Assembly (NCBI RefSeq): GCF_029227915.1
Contig: NC_079885.1
Span: 3,348,001 to 3,412,000 of the forward strand
Length of the DNA stretch: 64,000 bases
Source of the DNA: Hydractinia symbiolongicarpus
Taxonomy: Eukaryota; Cnidaria; Hydrozoa; Anthoathecata; Hydractiniidae
Direction of reading: 5' to 3'
Of the stretch, positions 51,731-63,314 are shown piece by piece (within the stretch, counting starts at the first letter, position 1; the number at the start of each line of letters is the position of its first letter). The position numbers and the translations under genes were made by a program. The notes under the pieces are model-generated. The model was given only the letters and a program-made list of their open reading frames with translations, made no database searches and had not been told where the DNA came from.

Positions 51731-54700
51731 ATTGTCTCATTTATCACATTTATGAGGTCAAAGTCTAAAATCAGTTCAATCAAGTCCCACAGTCAATCCT
51801 TTCACTGTTAAAGGCGATGCAACCTAGTAAAATCAGAAAAATATCGCTAAATACATGTTGGTACGAATATGTGACGCAACCGTTGTAATTCCAGCGGACT
51901 GACACCGTTAGAAAGTTAATAATATGTAGTTTTTAAAAATGTTTCTATTTCTTCATCGCGCGCTAACGGCTAGGATTGGTTCCACAGTACAAATGACTTA
52001 TTTATCAAAACTTTTTTTTAAAACGCTACCACAGCGCCCAGCGAAATCGGTAAATTCCAGCATTCATGTCAAATTAAGAAGAATGTTGTTCCTTGGGTCC
52101 AATTGTCTCATTTATCACATTTATGAGGTCAAACTCCAATATCAGTTCAATTAAGTCCCACAGTCAATCCTTTCACTGTTAAAAGCGATGCAACCTAGTA
52201 ATATCCAACTACTATCGCTAAATACATGTTGGTACGAATATGTGAAGCAACCGTTGTAACTCAAACGGATTTATACCGCCAGAAGGTCAATGAAATGTAG
52301 TCTTTGAAACTGTTCCTATTTATTCAGCGCGTGCTAACGGTTAGGATTGGTCCCACAGTAAGAAATGATTTATTTTATATAAATTTTTAAGTGAAGCGCA
52401 GGGCCGAGTGTAATCGCTGAATTCCAGCAATCATATCAAATTAGGAAAAATGTTATTCCTTGGAATCCAATTGGCTCATTTATCACATTTATAAGGTCAC
52501 AGTCCAGAATCACTTCAATTAAGTCCCACAGTCAATCGTTTCACTGTCAAAAGCAATACAACTTAGTAATAATGGAAAAAATTCACTAAATACGTGTTGG
52601 TACGAAAATGTGACGCAACCGTTGTAACTCAAACGGATTTATACCGCCAGAAAGTCAATGAAATGTAGTCTTTGAGAATGTCTCTATTTCTTCAGCGCGT
52701 GCTAACGGCTAGGATTGGTCCCACAGTAAAAAATGACTTATTTTATCTAAATTTTTAAGAGAAGCGCTACCATTGGGCTAAGTGTAATCGCTGAATTGCA
52801 GAAATCATGTCAAATTAAGAAGAATGTTATTCCTTGGAATCCAATTGGCTCATCTATCACATTTATAAGGTCACAGTCCAGAATCACTTCAATTAAGTCC
52901 CACAGGCAATCGTTTCACTGTCAAAAGCAATGCAACTTAGTAATACCGGAAAAAAATCACTAAATACATGTTGGTACGAATATGTGACGTAACCGTTGTA
53001 GTTGAAACGGACTGATACCTGCAAAAAGTCAATGAAATGTAGTGTTTGAAACTGTCTCTATTTCTTCAGCGCGCGCTAACGGCTAGGATTGGTCACACAG
53101 TAAAAAAGGACTTATTTTATAAAATATTTTAAGTGAAGCGCTACCATAGGGCCGAGTGTAATCGCTGAATTCCAGCAATCATGTCAAATTAGGAAAAATG
53201 TCATTCCTTGGAATCCAATTGGCTCATTTATCACATTTATAAGGTCACAGTCCAGAATCACTTCAATTAAGTCCCACAGTCAATCGTTTCACTGTCAAAA
53301 GCAATGCAACTTAGTAATAATGGAAAAAATTCACTAAATACATGTTGGTACGAATATGTGACGCAACCATTGTAGTTGAAACGAACTAATACCGTTAGAA
53401 AGTCAATGAAATGTAGTATTTGAAACTGTCTCTATTTTATCAGCGCGTGCTAACGGCCAGGATTAGTCACACAGTCAAAAATGACTTATTTTGTATAAAT
53501 TTTTAAGTGAAGCGCTACCAAAGTGCCCAGCGAAATCGGTAAATTCTAGCAATCATGTCAAATTAAGAAGAATGATATTTCTTGGGACCAATTGTCTCAT
53601 TTATCACATTTATGAGGTCAAAGTCTAAAATTAGTTCAATCAAGTCCCACAGTCAATCCTTTCACTGTTAAAAGCGATGCAACCTAGTAATATCCGAATA
53701 CTATCGCTAAATACATGTTGGTACGAATATGTGACGCAACCGTTGTAATTCCAGCGGATTGACACCGTTAGAAAGTTAATAATATGTAGTTTTTAAAAAT
53801 GTTTCTATTTCTTCATCGCGCGCTAACGGCTAGGATTGGTTCCACAGTACAAAATGACTTATTTATCATAACTTTTTTTTAAAACGCTACCACAGCCCCC
53901 AGCGAAATCGGTAAATTCCAGCAATCATGTCAAATTAAGAAGAATGTTGTTCCTTGGGTCCAATTGTCTCATTTATCACATTTATGAGGTCAAACTCCAA
54001 TATCAGTTCAATTAAGTCCCACAGTCAATCCTTTCATTGTTAAAAGCGATACAACTTAGTAATATCGGAAAAGAATCACTAAATACATGTTGGTACGAAT
54101 ACGTGACGCAACCGTTGTAAGTTAAGCGGATTGACACCGTTAGAAAGTCAACGAAATGTAGTTTTTGAAACTGTTTTTATTTCTTCAGCCCGTGCTAACG
54201 GCTAGGATTGTTCCCACAGTAAAAAGGACTTATTTTATAAAAATTTTTAAGTGAAGCGCAGGGACAAGTGTAATCGCTGAATTCCAGCAATCATGTCAAA
54301 TTAGGAAAAATGTTATTCCTTGGAATCCAATTGGCTCATTTATCACATTTATAAGGTCACAGTCCAGAATCACTTCAATTAAGTCCCACAGTCAATCGTT
54401 TCACTGTCAAAAGCAATACAACTTAATAATAATGGAAAAAATTCACTAAATACATGTTGGTACGAATATGTGACGCAACCATTGTAGTTGAAACGGACTA
54501 ATACCGTTAGAAAGTCAATGAAATGTAGTATTTGAAACTGTCTCTATTTCATCAGCGCGCGCTAACGGCTAGGATTGGTCCCACAGTAAAAAATGATTTA
54601 TTTTATCTAAATTTTTAAGGGAAGCGCAACCATTGGGCCGAGTGTAATCGCTGAATTGCAGCAATCATGTCAAATTAAGAAGAATGTTATTCCTTGGAGT

Positions 54701-56572
54701 CCAATTGGCTCATTTATCACATTTATAAAGTCGCAGTCCAGAATCACTTCAATTAACTCCCACAGTCAATCGTTTCACTGTTAAATCGATACAACTTAGT
54801 AATATCGGAAAAAAATCACTAATTACATGTTGGTACGAATATGTGATTCAACCGTTGTAACTCAAATGGACTCATACCGTTAGAAATTCATGGAAATGTA
54901 CCTTCTAAAACTGTCTCTATTTCTTCAGCGCGCGATAACGGCTAGGATTCGTCCCACAGTAAAAAATGACTTATTTATCTAAATTTCTTAATGAAGCGCT
55001 CCAAACAGCGACCAGTGTAATCGCTGAGTTGCGGCAATCATGTCAAATTAAGAAGAATGTCATTTCTTGAGGTCCAGTTGGCTCACTTATCACATTTATA
55101 AGGTCACAGTCCAGAATCACTTCAATTAAGTCCCACAGTCAATCGTTTCACTGTTAAAAGCGACACAACTTAGTAATATCGTAAAAAAATCACTAAATAC
55201 ATGTTGGTACAAATATGTGACGCAACCGTTGTAAGTCAAGCGGATTGACACCGTTAGAAAGTCAATGAAATGTAGTATTTGATACTGTCTCTATTTCTTC
55301 AGCGCGCGCTAACGGCTAGGATTTGTCCTACAGTAAAAAATGACTTATTTTATCTAAATTTTTAAGTGAAGCGCTACCATTGGGCCGAGTGTAATCGCTG
55401 AATTGCAGCAGTCATGTCAAATTAAGAAGGATGTTATTCCTTGGAGTCCAATTGGCTCATTTATCACATTTATAAGGTCCCAGTCCACAGAATCACTTCA
55501 ATTAAGTCCCACAGTCAATCGTTTTACTGTTAAAAGCGATATAACTTAGTAATTCCGGAAAAAAATCACTAATTACATGTTGGTACGAATATGTGATTCA
55601 ACCGTTGTAACTCAAATGGACTCATACCGTTAGAAATTCACTGAGAAGTACCTTCTAAAACTGTCTCTATTTCTTCAGCGCGCGGTAACGGCTAGGATTC
55701 GTCCCACAGTAAAAAATGACATATTTATCTAAATTTTTTAATGAAGCGCTCCAAACAGCGACCAGTGTAATCGCTAGTTGCGGGGCAATCATGTCAAATT
55801 AAGAAGAATCTCATTTCTTGGGGTCGAGTTGGCTCACTTATCACATTTATAAGTTCACAGTCCAGAATCACTTCAATTAAGTCCCACAGTCAATCGTTTC
55901 ACTGTTAAAAGCGATACAACGTAGTAATATCAGAAAAAAATCACTAAATACATGTTGGTACAAATATGTGACGCAACCGTTGTAAATCAAGCGGATTGAC
56001 ACCGTTAGAAAGTCAATGAAATGTAGTTTTTGAAAATGTTTTTATTTCTTCAATGCGCGCTAACGGCTAGGATTGGTCCCGCAGTACAAAATGACTTATA
56101 TATCTAAACTTTTAAATAAAGCGCTACCACAGCGCCCAGTGAAATCGGTAAATTCCAGCAATCATGTCAAATTAAAAAGAATGTTATTTCTTGGGTCCAA
56201 TTTTTTCATTTATCACATTTATAAGGTCGCAGTCCAGAATCACTTCAATTAAGTCCCACAGTCAATCGTTTCACTATTAAAAGCGATACAACTTAGTAAT
56301 TCCGGAAAAAAATCATTAATTACATGTTGGTACGAATATGTGATTCAACCGTTGTAACTCAAATGGACTCATACCGTTAGAAATTCATTGAAAAGTACCT
56401 TCTAATACTGTCTCTATTTCTTCAGCGCGCGATAACGGCTAGGATTCGTCCCACAGTAAAAAATGACTTATTTATCTAAAGTTTTTAATGAAGCGCTCCA
56501 AACAGCGACCAGTGTAATCGCTGAGTTGCGGCAATCATGTCAAATTAAGAAGAATGTCATTTCTTGGGGTCC
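51731..56572 (+). repeat. 5.2-kb segmental duplication, copy 2 (13 monomers)
   Basis: The start is clear: GGGGTCCA of a 'GCGACCAGTG' monomer joins a 46,515-like ATTGTCTCATTTATCAC at 51,731. Copies differ at few bases: ATCCAAATAC/ATCCAACTAC (46,986/52,202), GTGACGCAACC/GTGAAGCAACC (47,027/52,243), TTGTCCCACAG/TTGTCCTACAG (50,480/55,323), TTTCACTGTT/TTTCACTATT (51,426/56,269). The match ends near 56,572, where this copy reads CCAGTTGCCTCAC. The monomer junction at about 52,394 (AAGCGCAGGGCCGAG) marks the one-monomer loss. Confidence 0.92.
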
Positions 56573-58522
56573 AGTTGCCTCACTTATCACATTTATAAGT
56601 TCACAGTCCAGAATCACTTCAATTAAGTCCCACAGTCAATCGTTTCACTGTTAAAAGCGATACAACTTAGTAATATCAGAAAAAAATCACTAAATACATG
56701 TTGGTACAAATATGTGACGCAACCGTTGTAATTCAAGCGGATTGACACCGTTAGAAATTCAATGAAATGTAGTTTTTGAAAATGTTTTTATTTCTTCAAT
56801 GCGCGCTAACGGCTAGGATTGGTCCCGAAGTACAAAATGACTTATATATCTAAACTTTTAAATAAAGCGCTACCACAGCGCCCAGCGAAATCGATAAATT
56901 CCAGCAATCATGTCAAATTAAAAAGAATGTTATTTCTTGGGTCCAATTGTCTCAATTATCACATTTATAAGATCACAGTCCAAAATAAGTTCAATTAAGT
57001 CCCACAATCAATCATTTCTCTGTTAAAAGCGTAGCAACCTAGTAATATCCGAATACTATCGCTAAATACATGTTGGTACGAATATGTGACGCAACCGTTG
57101 TAACTCAAACGGATTTATACCGCCAGAAAGTCAATGAAATGTACTCTTTGAAACTGTTCCTATTTATTCAGCGCGTGCTAACGGCCAGGATTGGTCCCAC
57201 AGTAAAAAAGGACTTATTCTATATAAATTTTTAAGTGAAGCGCTACCATAGGGCCGAGTATAATAGCTGAATTCCAGCAATCATGTCAAATTAAGAAGAA
57301 TGTTATTCCTTGGCGTCCATTAGGCTCATTTATCACATTTATAAGGTCACAGTACAGAATCACTTCAATTAAGTCCCACAGTCAATCGTTTCAATGTCAA
57401 AAGCAATACAACTGATAATATCGGAAAAAAATCACTAAATACATGTTGGTACGAATACGTGACGCAACCGTTGTAACTTAAGCAGATTGACACCGTTTGA
57501 AAGTCAATAAAATGTAGTTTTTGAAATTTTTCTATTTCTTCAGCGCGCTAACGGCTAGGATTGGTCCCACAGTAAAAAAGGAGATATTTATCTAAACTTT
57601 TAAATAAAGCGCTACCACAGTGCCCAGCGAAATCGGTAAATTCCAGCAATCATGTCGAATTAAGACGAATGTTATTTCTTGGGTCCAATTGTCTCATTTA
57701 TCACATTTTTGAGGTCACAGTCCAAAATCAGTTCAATTAAGTGCCACAGTCAATCGTTTCACTGTTAAAAGCGATACAACCTAGTATTATCAGAAAAATA
57801 TCCCTAAATACATGTGGGGACGAATATGTGACTCAACCGATGTAACTCAAACGGACTCATACCGTTAGAAATTCATTGAAACGTACCTTCTAAAACTGTC
57901 TCTATTTCTTCAGCGCGCGATAACGGCTAGGATTTGTCCCACAGTAAAAAATCGCTTATTTATCTAAATTTTTAAATGAAGCGCTCCAAACAGCGACCAG
58001 TGTAATCGCTGAGTTGCGGCAATCATGTCAAATTAAGAAGAATGATATTTCTTGGGTCCAATTGTCTCATTTATCACATTTATGAGGTCAAAGTCCAAAA
58101 TCAGTTCAATCAAGTCCCACAGTCAATCCTTTCACTGTTAAAAGCGATGCAACCTAGTAAAATCAGAAAAATATCGCTAAATACATGTTGGTATGAATAT
58201 GTGACGCAACCGTTGTAATTGAAACGGACTGATACCGTTACAGAGTCAATGAGATGTAGTTTTTAAAACTGTCTCTCTTTCTTCAGCGTGCGCTAACGGC
58301 TGGGATTCGTCCCACAAAAAAAATGACTTATTTATCTAAATTTTTAAATGAAGCGCTCCAAACAGCGCCCAGTGTAATCGCTGAGTTTGGGAAATAATGT
58401 CAAATTAAGAAGAATGATATTTCTTGGGTTCCAGTTGGCTCACTTATCACATTTATTAGGTCACAGTCCAAAGTTATTTCAATTAAGTCCCAGAGTCAAT
58501 CGTTTCACTGTTAAAAGCGATA
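56573..58522 (+). repeat. Mixed satellite monomers left of the insertion
   Basis: About five monomers of different subfamilies. The block at about 57,000-57,430 matches 62,900-63,320 (shared TTTCTCTGTTAAAAGCGTAG and CAACTGATAATATCGG). The offset of about 5,896 bp is 12 monomers plus the 1,427-bp insertion. The final monomer is cut by the insertion after GCGATA at 58,522. Confidence 0.85.
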
Positions 58523-58556
58523 TCTCTTTAATAATAGCCGTATTCTGTCTGTGTGT

Positions 58557-58568
58557 CCGCGAAAGCGG
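58557..58568 (+). other. 5' subterminal mini-hairpin of the Helitron
   Basis: CCGC-GAAA-GCGG lies 34 bases from the 5' TC end: a 4-bp GC stem with a four-base loop. Some Helitron subgroups carry subterminal inverted repeats. Whether this one has a role is inference. Confidence 0.45.
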
Positions 58569-58949
58569 CGTCCTGTAACGGAAACACGAAATTTTCAAAA
58601 TGCGCACGAATATCAAATGCGATATATTTTTATTGACTTTGTTTTTACCGCTCGCGCGTGGAACACCATTCACAACGCCTGGTTCTTTAAAAAAAAACCA
58701 AGATTTTCGCGACCAGAAAGAATCCAAGATCTTCGCGGAACGAAGGCCATTTTGATAATGGTCGTGTTTGTGGTCAGTGTGTGAGGTTTGTAGGCCTGTT
58801 TGACTTTTTTATCTTCTAAAAGCCTTATATATTTGTAATATTTGTTTTCTGTTTGTTTTCAATGTTAGGATAAATATATTGTCACGTTTTCTAGCCACGT
58901 ACAGATCTTAAACGCACCAGTTTTAGGATGTTTGGCTAGGAACGAAGAT

Positions 58950-58977
58950 TAGCTAGCTATAGCTACTTAGCTAGCTA
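58950..58977. repeat. TAGC-rich inverted repeat inside the Helitron
   Basis: TAGCTAGCTA occurs at 58,950-58,959 and again at 58,968-58,977. Each is its own reverse complement, so the pair can form a 10-bp stem with an 8-base loop or two small palindromes. Further TAGCTAGC motifs lie near 59,062 and 59,153. This is probably simple-sequence expansion in the element's internal region. Confidence 0.6.
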
Positions 58978-59340
58978 GAGCCTCACTTATTGCTATTCTG
59001 TATGGTATAAGAGCTTTTTATCCTAGCCAACATTTATTTTTATGTTGAGGCTGTGGCTATTTAGCTAGCTCCTTAAAAAGTGAAAGTATAAAAATGCAGT
59101 TTGGCTACAACAATATTCTTAAGCAATATATAATTTTTATGCTAAATGCAGTTAGCTAGCTAGGTATAGCTACATATTTTATTTTTTTTCTGCAAACTTT
59201 TTCTGCAAATGAAATGGCTGAGCGATTGTTTTGGCTGGACGAGTAACGACAGGCTGTTCCCTGTGTTTTTATTTAAACCGAAGTTGCAATGAACATTTTT
59301 GGAAAAGGGTAATACGCCTTATGCGCCTGTTCAACTGTGT

Positions 59341-59885
59341 TTAACTGTACTAAGCGGTTAGCCCAGTGTTAAAAACAGACTGTTTTTTGTAAAAGGCTGT
59401 TACGCCTATGGGCATGTGCAACACCGTTTACCTGTATATACTAAGGTCAGCCCACCACTGTGACAATTAATTTTTAAACTTCCTTGGGAATCACGCCTGG
59501 ACTAACCGCTCAGCCCTGTGTCTGCAAGAAAGTTTTTTTCAAAAGGGTATTATTACTATACGCTGTACAACACGGTTTAACTGTACTAAGCGCTCAGCCC
59601 AGTGTCACGATTAATTTTTTAACTTTTAAAAAGACTTTTCCACAAAATAAAATAATATTGACCGATTGTTTTTGCTATGATGGAGTAACAACACTTTGTA
59701 AACTCTGTTTTTATATCAGTTATTGTTGCGGGAAAGTTATTTTTTGAAAAATATGTTACAGTCGCACACTATAATGTTGTATGCGCTTCAAATGATTAAC
59801 AACATACTGTATACCTGTACTAAAGCGCTCCACCTGATCGTGTGGGACAGTTTACAGCTCTTATTAAGCGCTCCACAGAGTGTTC
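59341..59885 (+). repeat. Degenerate minirepeat region in the Helitron
   Basis: A loose motif, ACTAAGCGCTCAGCCCAGTG, recurs in altered form at about 59,349, 59,440, 59,501, 59,585, 59,819 and 59,863. Several copies are preceded by a CGCCT or CGCTG-CAAC-GTTTA(A)CTGTA block and followed by a GATTAATTTTTAA-like block (about 59,463 and 59,608). Spacing is irregular (about 42-234 bp) and copies are diverged. Helitrons often carry internal minisatellites. No protein family is recognisable in the overlapping short open frames. Confidence 0.6.
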
Positions 59886-59915
59886 AATGCCGGATCACAC
59901 CTTTACTTGTGGCTT

Positions 59916-59939
59916 AACCCGGCGTTTCGACGCCGGGTT
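59916..59939 (+). other. 3'-terminal hairpin of the Helitron
   Basis: AACCCGGCGT at 59,916-59,925 and ACGCCGGGTT at 59,930-59,939 are perfect reverse complements around a TTCG loop. The CTAG terminus follows six bases later (59,946-59,949). In Helitrons this hairpin acts as the signal for ending rolling-circle transfer. A competing smaller hairpin, CCGGG-TTT-CCCGG, overlaps it at 59,933-59,945. Confidence 0.88.
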
Positions 59940-60199
59940 TCCCGGCTAGTAACTTAATAATATCGGAAAAATATTACTAAATACATGTTAGTACGAATAT
60001 GTGACGCAACCGTTGTAACTCAAACGGATTTATACCGCCAGAAAGTCAATGAAATGCAGTCTTTGAAACTGTTCCTATTTATTCAGCGCGTGCTAACGGC
60101 CAGGATTGGTCCCACAGTAAAAAATGACTTATTTTGTATAAATTTTTAAGTGAAGCGCTACCATAGGGCCGAGTGTAATCGCTGAATTCCAGCAATCAT

Positions 60200-61600
60200 G
60201 TCAAATTAAGAAGAATGTTTTTCCTTGGAGTCAAACTGTCTCATTTATCACATTTATGAGGTCAAAGTCCAAAATCAGTTCAATCAAGTCCCACAGTCGA
60301 TCCTTTCACTGTCAAAAGCGATGCAACCTAGTAAAATCAGAAAAATATCGCTAAATACATGTTGGTACGAATATGTGACGCAACCGTTGTAATTGAAACG
60401 GACTGATACCGTTACAGAGTCAATGAGATGTAGTTTTTAAAACTGTCTTTCTTTCTTCAGCGCGCGCTAACGGCTAGGATTCGTCCAACAAAAAAAATGA
60501 CTCAGTTATCTAAAATTTTAAATGAAGCGCTCCAAACAGCGCCCAGTGTAATCGCTGAGTTGGGGAAATCATGTCAAATTAAGAAGAATGTTATTTCTTG
60601 GGTTCCAGTTGGCTCACTTATCACATTTATTAGGTCACAGTTCAAAGTTATTTCAATTAAGTCTCAGAGTCAATCGTTTCACTGTTAAAAGCGATATAAC
60701 TTAATAATATCGGAAAAATATCACTAAATACATGTTGGTACGAATATGTGACGCAACCGTTGTAACTCAAACGAATTTATACCGCCAGAAAGTCAATGAA
60801 ATGTAGTCTTTGAGAATGTCTCTATTTCTTCAGCGCGTGCTAACGGCCAGGATTGGTCCCACAGTAAAAAATGACTTATTTTGTATAAATTTTTAAGTGA
60901 AGTGCTACCACAGTGCCCAGCGAAATCGGTAAATTCTAGCAATCATGTCAAATTAAGAAGAATGTTTTTCCTTGGAGTCAAATTGTCTCATTTATCACAT
61001 TTATGAGGTCAAAGTCCAAAATCAGTTCAATCAAGTCCCACAGTCGATCCTTTCACTGTTAAAAGCGATGCAACCTAGTAGAATCAGAAAAATATCGCTA
61101 AATACATGTTGGTACGAATATGTGACGCAACTGTTTTAATTGAAACGGACTGATACCGTTACAGAGTCAATGAGATGTAGTTTTTAAAACTGTCTCTCTT
61201 TCTTCAGCGCGCGCTAACGGCTAAGATTCGTCCCACAAAAAAAATGACTTATTTATCTAAATTTTTAAATGAAGCGCTCCAAACAGCGCCCAGTGTAATC
61301 GCTGAGTTGGGGAAATCATGTCAAGTTAAGAAGAATGTTATTTCTTGGGTTCCAGTTGGCTGACTTATCACATTTATTAGGTCACAGTTCAAAGTTATTT
61401 CAATTAAGTCCCAGAGTCATTCGTTTCACTGTTAAAGGCGATATAACTTAATAATATCGGAAAAATATCACTAAATACATGTTGGTACGAATATGTGACG
61501 CAACCGTTGTAACTCAAACGAATTTATACCGCCAGAAAGTTAATGAAATGTAGTCTTTGAGAATGTCTGTATTTTTTCAGCGCGTGCTAACGGCCAGGAT
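60200..61600 (+). repeat. Two-monomer (747 bp) tandem duplication right of the Helitron
   Basis: AATGTTTTTCCTTGGAGTCA occurs at 60,214 and 60,961. CCACAGTCGATCCTTTC occurs near 60,290 and 61,037. CTCAAACGAATTTATACCGC occurs near 60,766 and 61,513. The offset is 747 bp, two monomers. The monomer at about 60,530-60,740 is the closest intact relative of the one broken by the Helitron and serves as an empty-site reference (junction 60,696/60,697). Confidence 0.8.
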
Positions 61601-61824
61601 TGGTCCCACAGTAAAAATGACTTATTTTCTATAAATTTTTAGGGGAGCGCTACCACAGTGCCCAGCGAAATCGGTAAATTCTAGCAATCATGTCAAATTA
61701 AGAAGAATGATATTTCTTGGATCCAATTGTCTCATTTATCACATTTATGAGGTCAAAGTCTAAATTCAGTTCAATCAAGTCCCACAGTCAATCCTTTCAA
61801 TGTTAAAAGCGATGCAACCTAGTA

Positions 61825-62510
61825 AAATCAAAAAAATTTCGCTAAATACATGTTGGTACGAATATGTAACGCAACCGTTGTAATTGAAACGGACTGATAC
61901 CGTTACAGAGTCAATGAGATGTAGTTTTTAAAACTGTTTCTCTTTCTTCAGCGCGGGCTAACGGCTAGGATTGGTCCCACCGTAAAAAATGACTTATTTA
62001 TCTAAATTTTTAAGTGAAACCCTACCACAGCGCCCAGTGAAATCAGTAAATTCCAGCAATCATGTCAAATTAAGAAGAATGATATTTCTTAGTTCCAATT
62101 GTCTCACTTTTCACATTTATAAGGTCACACTCCAAAATCAGTCCAATTAAGTGCCACAGTCAATCGTTTTACTGTTAAAAGTGATACAACCTAGTATTAT
62201 CAGAAAAATATCCCTAAATACATGTGGGGACGAATATGTGACTCAACCGATGTAACTCAAACGGACTCATACCGTTAGAAATTCATTGAAACGTACCTTC
62301 TAAAACTGTCTCTATTTCTTCAGCGCGCGATAACGGCTAGGATTCGTCCCACAGTAAAGAAACGCTTATTTATCTAAATTTTTAAATGAAGCGCTCCAAA
62401 CAGCGACCAGTGTAATCGCTGAGTTGCGGCAATCGTGTCGAATTAAGAAGAATGTCATTTCTTGAGGTCCAGTTTGCTCACTTATCACATTTATAAGGTC
62501 ACAGTCCAAA
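61825..62510 (+). repeat. 1,490-bp-period duplication, copy 1
   Basis: This aligns with 63,315-64,000 at an offset of 1,490 bp (4 monomers). Shared variants include AAATTTCGCTAAATACATG, GTGAAACCCTACCAC, TTTCTTAGTTCCAATTG and TCACACTCCAAAATCAGTCC. Confidence 0.85.
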
Positions 62511-63314
62511 GTTACTTCAATTAAGTCCCAGAGTCAATCATTTCACTGTTAAAAGCGATATCACTCAATAATATCGGAAGAATATCACTAAATACACGTT
62601 GGTACGAATATGTGACGCAACCGTTGTAACTCAAACGGATTGATACCGCCAAGAAGTCAATGAAATGTAGTTTTTGAGAATGTCCCTATTTCTTCAGCGC
62701 GTGCTAACGGTCAGGATTAGTCCCACAGCAAAAAAAGACTTATTTATCCAATTTTTAAATAAAGCGCTACCACAGTGCCCAGCGAAATCGGTAAATTCTA
62801 GCAATCATGTCAAATTAAGAAGAAAGATATTTCTTGGGTCCAATTGTCTCATTTATCACATTTTTGAGGTCAAAATCCAAAATCAGTTCAATTAAGTCCC
62901 ACAGTCAATCGTTTCTCTGTTAAAAGCGTAGCAACCTAGTAATATCCGAATACTATCGCTAAATACATGTTGGTACGAATATGTGACGCAACCGTTGTAA
63001 CTCAAACGGATTTATACCGCCAGAAAGTCAATGAAATGTACTCTTTGAAACTGATCCTATTTATTCAGCGCGTGCTAACGGCCAGGATTGGTCCCACAGT
63101 AAAAAAGGACTTATTCTATATGAATTTTTAAGTGAAGCGCTACCATAGGGTCGAGTATAATAGCTGAATTCCAGCAATCATGTCAAATTAAGAAGAATGT
63201 TATTCCTTGGCGTCCATTAGGCTCATTTATCACATTTATAAGGTCACAGTACAGAATCACTTCAATTAAGTCCCACAGTCAATCGTTTCAATGTCAAAAG
63301 CAATACAACTGATA

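Larger units (their letters stand above)
1..58522 (+). repeat. Satellite array, ~372-bp monomer, left block
   Basis: This is a continuous head-to-tail tandem array. The anchor CAGTCAATCG recurs every 371-373 bp (22, 393, 766, 1138). Each monomer has the same order of landmarks: TTCAATTAAGTCCCACAGTC, a TTTCACTGTTAAAAGCGAT block, TAGTAATATCGG, a near-palindrome around TACATGTTGGTACG, CAACCGTTGTAACTCAAACGG, TACCGTTAG, AATGAAATGTAG, a GCGCGC patch followed by TAACGGCTAGGATT, AATGACTTATTTATCTAAA, a GCGCT...CAGTG segment, AGCAATCATGTCAAATTAAG and CTTATCACATTTATAAGGTC. Subfamilies differ mainly in the segment after the GCGCT: one reads CGCCCAGTGAAATCGG, another CGACCAGTGTAATCGC, a third GGGCCGAGTGTAATCGC. 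No inverted monomers were seen. Satellites of this kind typically occupy centromeric or pericentromeric heterochromatin; that location is inference. Confidence 0.97.
58523..59949 (+). mobile_element. Non-autonomous Helitron inserted in a satellite monomer
   Basis: Seen in the sequence: satellite similarity stops after GCGATA (58,517-58,522) and resumes with TAACTTAATAATATCGG at 59,950. The intervening 1,427 bp begins TCTCTTTAATAATAGC and ends CCCGGCTAG. A perfect 10-bp hairpin (59,916-59,939) lies ten bases before the end. Removing it gives GCGATA|TAACTTAA, the intact monomer sequence seen at 60,691, with no target-site duplication. Known of the family: Helitrons start with TC, end with CTRR preceded by a short GC-rich hairpin, and insert between A and T without duplication. 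All these features match. No Rep motif, helicase motif or long open frame is present, so it would depend on an element elsewhere for transposition. Orientation is plus. The alternative, an unclassified insertion that happens to fit these rules, is less likely. Confidence 0.88.

Noticed and set aside
1-58522. CRISPR-like array
   Set aside because: The repeat is about 372 bp and directly contiguous, with no short repeat/unique spacer alternation.
58479-58784. Overlapping plus- and minus-strand frames at the left edge of the insertion
   Set aside because: They span the satellite/Helitron junction or the Helitron terminus, are short, and show no known domain.
59484-59917. 87- and 64-codon frames in the Helitron as a captured gene
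   Set aside because: They overlap the minirepeats, give low-complexity translations without recognisable motifs, and lack any Rep or helicase signature.
58523-59949. Insertion as a TIR DNA transposon, LTR element or SINE
   Set aside because: The ends are not inverted repeats of each other, there are no direct terminal repeats, no poly-A tail and no target-site duplication.
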